Under the pieces are notes generated by a model, which did no database searches, was not told the origin of the DNA, and saw only the letters and a list, made by a program, of their open reading frames with translations. From contig DPMX01000361.1 in the NCBI GenBank assembly GCA_003540955.1, positions 1 to 13,966 on the forward strand: DNA of 13,966 nucleotides, given 5' to 3'. The position numbers and the translations under genes were made by a program. The stretch comes from Gammaproteobacteria bacterium (GTDB lineage Bacteria > Pseudomonadota > Gammaproteobacteria > Ga0077536). Positions 7,358 to 13,966 of the stretch are shown piece after piece. The stretch's first letter is position 1, and the number at the start of each line of letters is the position of its first letter.

Positions 7358-8221
7358 TTAATGCACTCGATTGCTAGGGATATGTTTGGCCACACATTCT
7401 TGCAAAAATGGAATAATCGCTGCCGTGACCGCCTTAGGATTGTCGATAAACGGCCAGTGCCCACTGTCTTCAAGATAGAAGATTTGCGCGCGGGGGAAAA
7501 CGTCCCGCTGATCCTCGGCGAATCTATGAGGGAGATAGGGATCAGCTTTACCCCATACCACGAGAGTATCCAGATCGAGTGAGCGTAGTGTTTCAGAAAG
7601 TGCGTCCGCGTCCGCATCAAGGTCGTTCGTTGCACGATAGAGTTGGAGTACGGCGCTACGGGTTGCCTGGTCGTAATTGTCGTACATCCTATTTACGAAC
7701 TCTCTCGGTAACCCGCGGGGATTACCGTAGTTTAAAATCACGCGGAAGGCGAAACGAGAAGTTATAGCCTGAAATATCTCTCCAACGACAGGCGTACGCC
7801 AAATCCGTGCTAGGTAGTGCCATCGATAACCCTTAAGGACACCAATGTTGATCATGGTGAGACTTCGCACTAGGCCCGGGTTTGCCGCAGCCCAAGCGAG
7901 TGCCCACGGTCCGCCAAAGTCGTGTACTACGAGATGCACGCCCCGCAAACTGAGTGCATCCACAAGTAACGCGATGTGGTCAGCATAACCATCGATCGTA
8001 TAATTGAATCCAGCTGGCTTCTCTGCCCGACCAAAACCAGGCATATCTGGCGCGATAGCGCGGCAAAAGGGGCCAATCTGTTCCATCAAAGGAACCCAAT
8101 CGCACCCACATCCCGGATTGCCATGCATAAATAGCACAGCGTCACAAGCTGACCCGCCCGTATCCAACACAGGCGTACGGACGCCTCCCAACTCCATCTG
8201 GTATCGCGTGATAGCAACCAC
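7358..8221 (-). CDS. Alpha/beta hydrolase with Asp nucleophile, epoxide hydrolase/haloalkane dehalogenase-like
   Basis: A 287-aa soluble alpha/beta hydrolase. The oxyanion motif HGNPG (33-37) and the nucleophile elbow VVHDFGG with Asp101 place it in the branch with epoxide hydrolases and haloalkane/haloacid dehalogenases, where Asp replaces Ser. The catalytic base is the His in DSGHWPFIDNP near the C-terminus, and an acidic residue lies in VWGKADPYLP. Haloalkane dehalogenases normally have Trp after the nucleophile; here it is Phe, so dehalogenation is less certain than epoxide or other ester-type hydrolysis. The GTG start at 8221 has GGGGA a few bases upstream. It reads away from the cold-shock gene and ends 5 bases from the stop of the TPP enzyme, with no room for a separate terminator. 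Confidence 0.87.
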   Translation of the reverse strand: MVAITRYQMELGGVRTPVLDTGGSACDAVLFMHGNPGCGCDWVPLMEQIGPFCRAIAPDMPGFGRAEKPAGFNYTIDGYADHIALLVDALSLRGVHLVVHDFGGPWALAWAAANPGLVRSLTMINIGVLKGYRWHYLARIWRTPVVGEIFQAITSRFAFRVILNYGNPRGLPREFVNRMYDNYDQATRSAVLQLYRATNDLDADADALSETLRSLDLDTLVVWGKADPYLPHRFAEDQRDVFPRAQIFYLEDSGHWPFIDNPKAVTAAIIPFLQECVAKHIPSNRVH

Positions 8222-8407
8222 ACAGCTTCCCCACTATTCCGAATAATAAGGGTCGCAGGAACGTTCCATAAGATCCAGCTCTACGCAGGCGGCAACTATC
8301 TCTGCCCCCACGAAACTCCACCAATCCTCGCGACCGTCGCTTGGCGACCTGCTCGGCCGTTCGACGAATTACAGGGTATCGTGTGGAGAGTCTTGCTTCA
8401 GTAGATC

Positions 8408-8617
8408 TTAGGCGGGGGAAACATTCTCGGCTTGTGGCCCTTTTTGTCCCTGTGTAACCTCCATGGTAACAGTCTGTCCTTCCTGCAGGCTTTTACGGCC
8501 TTCGCCATTTATGGCACTGTGGTGCACAAAAACGTCTTTTCCACTTTCCTGCTCAATGAAACCATAACCTTTATCGTCACTGAACCATTTTACGGTTCCA
8601 GTTACTCGCTCTGCCAT
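8408..8617 (-). CDS. cspA: CspA-family cold-shock protein (RNA/ssDNA chaperone)
   Basis: A single cold-shock domain of 69 aa, the standard size. It binds single-stranded RNA and melts secondary structure. RNP1 is in GYGFIEQ and RNP2 in VFVHHS, following the typical opening VTGTVKWFSDDKG. I choose ATG 8617 (MAERVTG) because it gives the family length and has AAGTGAG 8 bases upstream; a GTG at 8626 would add only three residues. The paralogue (cspA, cspD, cspE and so on) cannot be fixed from sequence. A long AT-rich leader upstream fits cold-shock regulation at the mRNA level. Confidence 0.93.
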   Translation of the reverse strand: MAERVTGTVKWFSDDKGYGFIEQESGKDVFVHHSAINGEGRKSLQEGQTVTMEVTQGQKGPQAENVSPA

Positions 8618-8843
8618 ATCAAACACTCACTTATTTATATTTGCCACTTACCTTTGGCGTTGTTGGGCACTGATGTTGTTGTCAGCTTGGGCGCATAGTA
8701 CCGTTCTTTTCAAATCGATTCTATGAGATCAATTTCTATCGCTCTGAATTAAAAACTATATTAATCTGGAATTACCGTTTGTCTTCTTTCGACACTCGAA
8801 AACGAGATATTTATTCATTAAAAACAACGGTTTATAAATTATA
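8618..8843 (-). promoter_or_regulatory. Possible promoter and long 5' leader of the cold-shock gene
   Basis: A perfect TATAAT lies on the minus strand at 8843-8838, with only a weak -35 (TTGGTC, spacer 19). Transcription from it would give a leader of about 210 bases, rich in A and T, before the ATG at 8617. Long structured leaders are typical of cold-induced csp mRNAs. I did not find a clear cold-box sequence, so the leader is inferred from length and composition. Confidence 0.35.
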
Positions 8844-9426
8844 TCCTTTTTGGTAATTTTACGACCAAACTTTACTCAAACACTCCGACACCGCGATCTC
8901 AATACCTTCAAGCTAGGCGGCGTCGCTTTTAAACCCGCTAATTTCAGGTGCTTGGCCGGTTTTTGTTCGTCCTCTACCTGACTTGCTCTCTTCCTAGAAC
9001 CTTGCTCCGCAACACATTTTACCTCGCCTATCGATCCTCCGTGTCAAGTCAAGATCGTAGCGCGGCCGACTCTCTGCTTTTTAATTTCCGTCGCTAGAGA
9101 ATTCTCGATCGCTTTCTTGACTGCCTTCCTCCCCGCCTTAATATTCAACATTCTATTTTCTGTCGTGCAACTGTCAGACAACACAAGTAGCCATTTCTTT
9201 AAACGTTGCCACAATCTCTAACTTGTTGTTATTTTGCCCTCCTAATCCCTTTGTCGAGAGCCAAAAAGTTTCAATTTCTGTACGAGAGATAACGATGTGT
9301 TGATTAATGCGAAATGACGGATCCAATATTTAGTCGCTCCAACTTCCTAATACACTCTAGGGGGGAGCTACATCCGGCCTATCTCTGTAGTCTAGATCGC
9401 TGTGACCTTTCGCACTATTGTGAACG
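8844..9426. other. 583-base region without a recognised gene
   Basis: No recognisable protein or RNA gene was seen between the cold-shock leader and the regulator gene. The longest coding-like signal is a Lys/Arg-rich minus-strand frame from 9214 to 8876 broken by one TGA at 9046-9044. Its longest intact piece has an internal ATG at 9151. There is no good ribosome-binding site and no recognised domain. The stretch should also contain the transcription end of the large minus-strand operon, but no strong hairpin with a U-tract was found. Confidence 0.5.
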
Positions 9427-10065
9427 TCAGATAGAATCGCTTTGATAATGCATAGTTGAGAGAAATTTTATAGGGAGCTTGATCAAACGATCCGGACCAT
9501 GTGGAACGTTCCCTTCGAAGGTAATTGCATCGCCAGGTTCGAGTAGAAATGAATTTTTACCAATACGGTATTCAATCTTACCCTCCAACATGTAGATAAA
9601 CTCTGTCCCTTCATGTTGAAACCGAGGAAAGGTCTCAGATTCGTCGTCCAACGTGATCAAAAATGGTTCGAAAAGTCTTTTCGGGCCCTGATCATAAGAC
9701 AAAAGCTCGTACGAGTGACCGCGTTTTGTCCCGCGTCGCGCGACGTCCAGGCCCTGACCGCGAGGGACAAACTTCGCTCCGCCTTCCGGAATATCGAAAT
9801 CCTTTAAAAGATTCGAGACCGACACGCCGAGGGCTTGGCAGATTCGCTGCAATGCATCTAGGGAAGGGGTTGCTTGCGCGTTTTCGATTCGGCTCAACAT
9901 CCCCCGGCTCACGTCCGACAAGTCGGACACATCCTGGATAGTCAAATATTGACTTAAGCGACGCTGTTTTAGCGCGGAACCGACATAAACGCCAAGTTCC
10001 AACGCGCCACCGTTAACTTCCTCCAAAACCGCTAATGCCGATCTATCGCCGCTCTGTTTAGTCAT
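9427..10065 (-). CDS. XRE-family transcriptional regulator with C-terminal cupin sensor domain
   Basis: A 212-aa DNA-binding regulator. Residues about 29-85 form an XRE helix-turn-helix (LTIQDVSDLSDVSRGMLSRI then ATPSLDALQRICQALGVSV). Residues about 140-206 form a cupin with HEGTEFIYMLEGKIEY (His151, Glu155) and LEPGDAITFEGNVPHG (His189), which is likely to bind a small effector. The architecture matches PuuR, which controls the gamma-glutamylputrescine pathway in E. coli. It lies 36 bases after gmaS on the same strand and is probably cotranscribed, so it may sense a gamma-glutamyl or amine intermediate of this operon. No clear ribosome-binding site precedes the ATG at 10065. Regulation of the operon is inference from position. 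Confidence 0.92.
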   Translation of the reverse strand: MTKQSGDRSALAVLEEVNGGALELGVYVGSALKQRRLSQYLTIQDVSDLSDVSRGMLSRIENAQATPSLDALQRICQALGVSVSNLLKDFDIPEGGAKFVPRGQGLDVARRGTKRGHSYELLSYDQGPKRLFEPFLITLDDESETFPRFQHEGTEFIYMLEGKIEYRIGKNSFLLEPGDAITFEGNVPHGPDRLIKLPIKFLSTMHYQSDSI

Positions 10066-10072
10066 TTTGATT

Positions 10073-10086
10073 AAAAACTTGTTTTT
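10073..10086. repeat. Inverted repeat upstream of the XRE-cupin gene
   Basis: AAAAAC-TT-GTTTTT is a perfect inverted repeat with 6-base arms, 8 to 21 bases before the regulator's ATG. It could be an operator for self-control or a chance AT-rich palindrome. The two-base spacer makes an RNA hairpin unlikely. Confidence 0.3.
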
Positions 10087-10101
10087 TTGGCAGAAACGAA
10101 A

Positions 10102-11436
10102 TCAATAGAATTCCAAATACCGTTTAACCTCCCAATCGGATACATGTCGCGAATACTCAATCCACTCCATACGCTTTACTTCTAGGAATTCGCCGACAAT
10201 TTCAGATCCCAACGCGTCGACGAAAAATTTATCCGCAGCCAACGCGTCGAGCGCTTCTCCGAGATTTTGCGGTAGTAACTTTATTTTGTTCTTTCTTAGG
10301 TCTTTTTCACTCATTTCGTAGAAATTGACATTACGTGGAGGTCCTGGATCAAGCTCACGGTCAACCCCGTCAAGCCCTGCTGCAATCATAGCGGCGCCTG
10401 CCAGGTACGGGTTGCAGCAGGAGTCGGCTAATCGTAACTCCAGATGGCCATAGGGGATGCGAACCATGGAGGTCCGATTATTGTCTCCATAGGAGATAAA
10501 CGCGGGCGCCCATGTGGCGCCGGATAGTGCCCGGCCAACCACGAGTCGGGCATACGAATTTACGGATGGCGCACATAGTGCTGCTAATCCAGGAGCGTGT
10601 GCCAATAGACCACCAAGAAAGTTATAACCAATCTTTGATAGGCCAAGTCCATTCTTATCATTATCGTCTTGGAAAATATTATCATTATCGCGTTCAGCGA
10701 TAGATACATGCATGTGCATACCGTTTCCTGTACGGTTGCTAAATGGTTTCGGCATGAAGGTGCATAACATACCGTGCTCTTGTGCAATCTCGCTTGCGGC
10801 CATTCGGATAAAAACAAACCGATCGGCGGAAGTTAGTGCATCGGTATAGGTAAAATTCAACTCAAACTGCCCGTTACCGTCTTCGTGGTCGATTTGATAT
10901 ACGTCGAAACCGACCTCTTGGAGGCTCTCCACAATTTCTTCGATTACGCTTCTAGAACGTGACAATCCTTTATAGTCGTAACAGGGTTTCTCCAACGTAT
11001 CTGTTGGATCAGCAGGTGTGACACTCCCATCTTCATGCTTCCGTAACAACATGAATTCTGGCTCTATTCCAGTATTAATTGTCCAGCCTCGTGCGGCAGC
11101 TTTTGCTAGCTGCCGTTTCATAACCTCCCGGGTATCAAACGGCCACGGCTTACCATCAACCGTTCCATCGCACACAAGACGCGCATAACCTGGCTGCCAG
11201 GGCACCACGGACAGCGTGTCTAAATCGCCAATAGCCATAAAGTCATGGTCTTGCGGCCCCTGGCCCAAACCCCAAGCAGCGAATCCCGCAAAGCCGGCAC
11301 CGTCGGTCAAGATCATATCCAAATGCTCGGCTGGTACAGATTTCGTCTTGGCAACGCCGTGAATATCTACAAACTGTGCCAGGATATACTTGACGTTGTT
11401 ATCCTTTAAAAATGCTTTCGCTTCAGTCGGCGTCAT
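10102..11436 (-). CDS. gmaS: Glutamine synthetase-family ligase, probable gamma-glutamylmethylamide synthetase
   Basis: An ATP-dependent ligase of the glutamine synthetase superfamily, 444 aa. It would join an amine, most likely methylamine, to the gamma-carboxyl of glutamate. From ATG 11436, the metal-binding block GIEPEF is at 123-128 (Glu125, Glu127). Then come QIDHEDGNGQFELN, FMPKPF, the catalytic-region GNGMHMHVS, GATWAPAFISYGDNNRTSMVRIP, and LELRLADSCCNPYLAGAA. The C-terminus RHVSDWEVKRYLEFY resembles GmaS sequences as I recall them more than housekeeping GlnA, and no adenylylation-type GlnA tail is seen. GGAG lies 10 bases before this ATG, so a TTG at 11445 overlapping the upstream stop is unlikely to be the start. 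It follows the sarcosine-oxidase-like gamma subunit immediately, which supports a methylamine role. Alternatives are type III glutamine synthetase or a ligase for another amine. Confidence 0.82.
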   Translation of the reverse strand: MTPTEAKAFLKDNNVKYILAQFVDIHGVAKTKSVPAEHLDMILTDGAGFAGFAAWGLGQGPQDHDFMAIGDLDTLSVVPWQPGYARLVCDGTVDGKPWPFDTREVMKRQLAKAAARGWTINTGIEPEFMLLRKHEDGSVTPADPTDTLEKPCYDYKGLSRSRSVIEEIVESLQEVGFDVYQIDHEDGNGQFELNFTYTDALTSADRFVFIRMAASEIAQEHGMLCTFMPKPFSNRTGNGMHMHVSIAERDNDNIFQDDNDKNGLGLSKIGYNFLGGLLAHAPGLAALCAPSVNSYARLVVGRALSGATWAPAFISYGDNNRTSMVRIPYGHLELRLADSCCNPYLAGAAMIAAGLDGVDRELDPGPPRNVNFYEMSEKDLRKNKIKLLPQNLGEALDALAADKFFVDALGSEIVGEFLEVKRMEWIEYSRHVSDWEVKRYLEFY

Positions 11437-11441
11437 CGCAT

Positions 11442-12089
11442 TCAATCTCCCAAGTTAATTAACGCGCGATAGTCATTGAAGCCGAGGGCAACTCCATCGC
11501 GCTCTAGAGTTACCTCGAAAAGAATTTCAAAAACAAACCTCGCATCCGCAGGCGAACACAAAATACGATAATGCGACGGTTCGGCAAGATGACGTATCGC
11601 CAATTCACAATGCGCAAATCGAGTAGCGATCCAACTATTGGGTTCATTGATCGCGACATTCATCGGACATAGTTCGGCGATAAGATCCTCAACGTGCGGC
11701 CCACCACAGGCGATTTCAGCGGCTTCGTAGGCAATCACTAAAATACCATCATGCCTGCGTTGTTCAATCGAAAAGACGTCGTCATATGAAGAACCCTCGA
11801 CACTGTCTATAAGTAGATACTGCTGTCGGTGCAAACGCACGATAACAGCGCCTTTCTCTAAATTATTATATTTAAGCAAACCTTGAGGTGCTGAAATATT
11901 ATGATTCGCTAACCATTCCGGTACTGCAGGTCCAACAAATAGGCGTCGCCTAAGGGCGCTCAAATCAGCTACATAGTCGTCCCACTCTTTTTTCTTTTTC
12001 GTCCGGAGTGCAATACGCGTTCCATTCGACTCGCCAATCTCAAAGTCTGGTGCGGAATACAGTGGCAGTAGTGGACTTTGTCGTGCCAT
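11442..12089 (-). CDS. mgdD: Sarcosine oxidase gamma-subunit family, probable N-methylglutamate dehydrogenase subunit D
   Basis: A 215-aa protein in the SoxG position, between a SoxA-like alpha subunit and a GmaS-like ligase. It shows the loose family pattern of a small GcvT-related fold: an N-terminal substrate-side segment, LRRRLFVGPAVPEWLANHNI, a central VIVRLHRQQYLLID and a C-terminal RFAHCELAIRHL. Gamma subunits are poorly conserved and have a structural, folate-site-completing role in the heterotetramer, so this call rests on size, order and partial pattern. Its ATG lies 6 bases after the alpha-subunit stop, and its TGA ends at 11442, six bases before the gmaS ATG. By homology, SoxG of true sarcosine oxidase is the alternative; gmaS next door favours MgdD. 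Confidence 0.72.
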   Translation of the reverse strand: MARQSPLLPLYSAPDFEIGESNGTRIALRTKKKKEWDDYVADLSALRRRLFVGPAVPEWLANHNISAPQGLLKYNNLEKGAVIVRLHRQQYLLIDSVEGSSYDDVFSIEQRRHDGILVIAYEAAEIACGGPHVEDLIAELCPMNVAINEPNSWIATRFAHCELAIRHLAEPSHYRILCSPADARFVFEILFEVTLERDGVALGFNDYRALINLGD

Positions 12090-12095
12090 TCTTGC

Positions 12096-13966
12096 TCAGG
12101 CCATATCTCGATTATTAGTAATGTGAATCTTCTGGCGTTCATTAGTAGGATCGTAGAAAGGCATGTCGGTCACTGTAGCGTCAACCATTGTTGAATCAGA
12201 CACACGGATGAACAACTGTTGGCCGAGAGTAGTCAAGGAAAGATCAACCATCGCGAGACCGAAGACACTTCGGAGATGAGGACTGTAGGCAACGCTCGTC
12301 ACACGCCCAGCGATCGCGCCTTGCTCGATTACCAAATGACATTCTCGAATTCGATTGTCAGAGTCGGCAGGGGAAATAAAGCCAACTAAGCGACGCTTAA
12401 GCATTGGTTTAAGTTTAGTTAAAGAATGCTTTCCAACAAACCTGTCCTTTGATAACCGAACCCCCCAACCCAGGTTCACCTCGAACGGGTTGGTCGTGCC
12501 GTCAGTGTCCTGACCAAAAATCAGGTGCCCTTTTTCGAGTCGCAGCAAACGTTGAGCCTCAACTCCAAACGCTCCGATCCCCTCAGTAGCCCCTGCATCT
12601 AACAGCGCTTGCCAAAGTGCTTTACCGTGGGACGCGGGGAAGTGGATCTCATAGCCCAGTTCACCGACGAAGCCAACCCTTAACACACGCGACTGAACCC
12701 CGGCGATCTGGCCCTCGCGCAGGGCGAGATATGGAAATTTCTCGGGCGACAGATCGATGTCGGTGAGCCTCGACAAAACGTCTGCGGAAAGCGGGCCAGC
12801 GAGATTTATCGCGGCCACTTGAAACGTACGATCCATAATCGCGACGTTGAATCCTAGCTGATCGGCGTACTGCTGCAATTGCCGAACGACTGCTTGTGCG
12901 TGTGAGCTGGTCGCGGTCAAATAGAAGTGGTCACCAGCTAAACGCGCGGCGACGCCATCATCCACTAAAGTACCACTACCGTCGACCATAAAGATGTAGC
13001 GTGTCATATCTTGCTTTAGTTTCTCGAAGCTACAGGTATAGGCGTACTCCAAGAGAGGAATCACATCAGGACCAAATAGTTCGATTTTCCCCAATGTTGA
13101 AACATCGATGATACCGACCTGTTTGCGGACCATTTGGTACTCTCGTTCTATAGCTGCGCGAGGGGACCCACGAGTGTAGCTCATCGGTCTGAGCCAAGTC
13201 CCTGCCTCTTGCAGATCGGCTCTTTCGACCTCGTGATACTCATGCATTGGCGTACACCATTGGCGACGTAATCGGCGGCCAGCTAACATGCCCATCGGCA
13301 CTGGATAGGTAAACGGTCGCGGGGTCGTAACACCGACGGCCTGGACGGCCTTGCCCTGCAACTTTCCAAGGATCCTCACCCCATTCATATTTGAGGTCTT
13401 TCCTTGACTTGGACCCATACCGATAGTCGAGTAACGCTTCATCAATTCAACCGAATCAAATCCTTCCCGATACGCAATCGTAAGATCTTTGACCTGCAGA
13501 TCTTCATCAAAGTCGACAAACTCCCTACCCTTTGCGTGGGGCATAATCGGATACTGATGAGAATGCGGGCGCGCTGCGCGCACCGGGCGAGTTACAGTAG
13601 GAACAGAGAAGCCCAGATACCCCAATGCGCCGTTAGCAGCGGCCGTAGCATCGTCGATTTGATCTAGATAGTCGAACACTCCATTGAGTCGACCGGCGCA
13701 GTAGAGCCCCGCTGGTAGCGTCTTAGGCACGACTTGCTCTAGTGCGGTGTCATATTCTAGGCCTGCGCCAGCCTGATAAAGCAGACCTCCAGCCGGCGCC
13801 CAACCAACGCTCATCAACAATCCGTCACACTCAATGGATTGTCGATGGTTGGCATCGTTTGACCGAACGCTAACCGCTGTTAGCCGACCATTTCGCCCGC
13901 GCGCCTCATCAATGAACGAGTTCGGAATAACTGGGATACCGCTGGCAGAAGCCGCCGCCGCAAATT
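12096..13966 (-). CDS. mgdC: Sarcosine oxidase alpha-subunit family, probable N-methylglutamate dehydrogenase subunit C (5' partial)
   Basis: The last 622 residues of an approximately 950-1000-aa subunit; the frame is open to the window edge and the start is outside. The N-terminal part in view is the end of the NAD/FAD domain (ECDGLLMSVGWAP, then AGRLNGVFDYLDQIDDATAA). Next come VDFDEDLQVKDLTIAYREGFDSVELMKRYSTIGMGPSQGKTSNMNG and a hinge TYPVPMGMLAG. The rest is a GcvT-like folate-binding domain (REYQMVRKQVGIIDVSTLGKIEL, LREGQIAGVQSRVLRVGFVGELGYEIHFPAS, GIGAFGVEAQRLLRLEKGHLIFGQDTDGT). The protein passes the one-carbon unit from an N-methyl amine to tetrahydrofolate. It is paired with the gamma subunit and gmaS, so N-methylglutamate rather than sarcosine is the likely substrate. 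Beta and delta subunits should lie further upstream, beyond 13966. Confidence 0.88.
   Translation of the reverse strand, partial: FAAAASASGIPVIPNSFIDEARGRNGRLTAVSVRSNDANHRQSIECDGLLMSVGWAPAGGLLYQAGAGLEYDTALEQVVPKTLPAGLYCAGRLNGVFDYLDQIDDATAAANGALGYLGFSVPTVTRPVRAARPHSHQYPIMPHAKGREFVDFDEDLQVKDLTIAYREGFDSVELMKRYSTIGMGPSQGKTSNMNGVRILGKLQGKAVQAVGVTTPRPFTYPVPMGMLAGRRLRRQWCTPMHEYHEVERADLQEAGTWLRPMSYTRGSPRAAIEREYQMVRKQVGIIDVSTLGKIELFGPDVIPLLEYAYTCSFEKLKQDMTRYIFMVDGSGTLVDDGVAARLAGDHFYLTATSSHAQAVVRQLQQYADQLGFNVAIMDRTFQVAAINLAGPLSADVLSRLTDIDLSPEKFPYLALREGQIAGVQSRVLRVGFVGELGYEIHFPASHGKALWQALLDAGATEGIGAFGVEAQRLLRLEKGHLIFGQDTDGTTNPFEVNLGWGVRLSKDRFVGKHSLTKLKPMLKRRLVGFISPADSDNRIRECHLVIEQGAIAGRVTSVAYSPHLRSVFGLAMVDLSLTTLGQQLFIRVSDSTMVDATVTDMPFYDPTNERQKIHITNNRDMA

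Noticed and set aside
8336..8348. GTCGC-TTG-GCGAC hairpin downstream of the cold-shock gene as a terminator
   Set aside because: The stem is only five base pairs and no U-tract follows on the minus strand, so it does not meet the usual terminator form.
11437..11445. TTG start of gmaS overlapping the mgdD stop
   Set aside because: The GGAG site would be only one base from the TTG; the ATG at 11436 has the correct 10-base spacing.

Overview
The window looks like a chromosomal segment of a gammaproteobacterium, probably a marine or other uncultured lineage. The reasons are an SrkA/YihE-type kinase whose conserved blocks match the gammaproteobacterial family, a YtoQ protein, a CspA-family protein and a probable N-methylglutamate (methylamine) pathway. 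Base composition is roughly balanced. Every gene in the window ends in TAA or TGA. No RNA gene, insertion sequence, CRISPR array or attachment site was seen.

Layout, left to right. 1-958 (+): srkA kinase, with an in-frame TAG at 26-28 that falls inside the conserved N-terminal region. 1096-2921 (-): ytoQ, a small DAD-type cupin and a crotonase, read in that order on the minus strand and possibly cotranscribed. 2922-3330: divergent intergenic region. 3331-7352 (+): a membrane-anchored alpha/beta hydrolase, a class I/II aminotransferase and an IlvX-type thiamine-diphosphate enzyme. 7358-8221 (-): a second alpha/beta hydrolase, with an Asp nucleophile like epoxide hydrolases and dehalogenases. 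8408-8617 (-): a cold-shock protein with a long AT-rich leader, then about 600 bases without a convincing gene. 9427-13966 (-): a tight operon reading soxA-like alpha subunit (5' end outside the window), soxG-like gamma subunit, gamma-glutamylmethylamide-synthetase-like enzyme and an XRE-cupin regulator.

The best-supported system is the right-hand operon. In the N-methylglutamate pathway, GmaS joins methylamine to glutamate, N-methylglutamate synthase (MgsABC) moves the methyl-amine group, and N-methylglutamate dehydrogenase (MgdABCD, a relative of heterotetrameric sarcosine oxidase) oxidises the methyl group and returns glutamate. Here the gamma subunit is followed within a few bases by gmaS with no mgsABC between them, and a cupin-bearing regulator follows. 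That is either a rearranged methylamine operon or a related gamma-glutamylation route for another amine.

The aminotransferase and the TPP enzyme in the middle could together turn an amino acid into a 2-oxo acid and then decarboxylate or condense it, but their substrates cannot be read from sequence. The most unusual single feature is the TAG in srkA.
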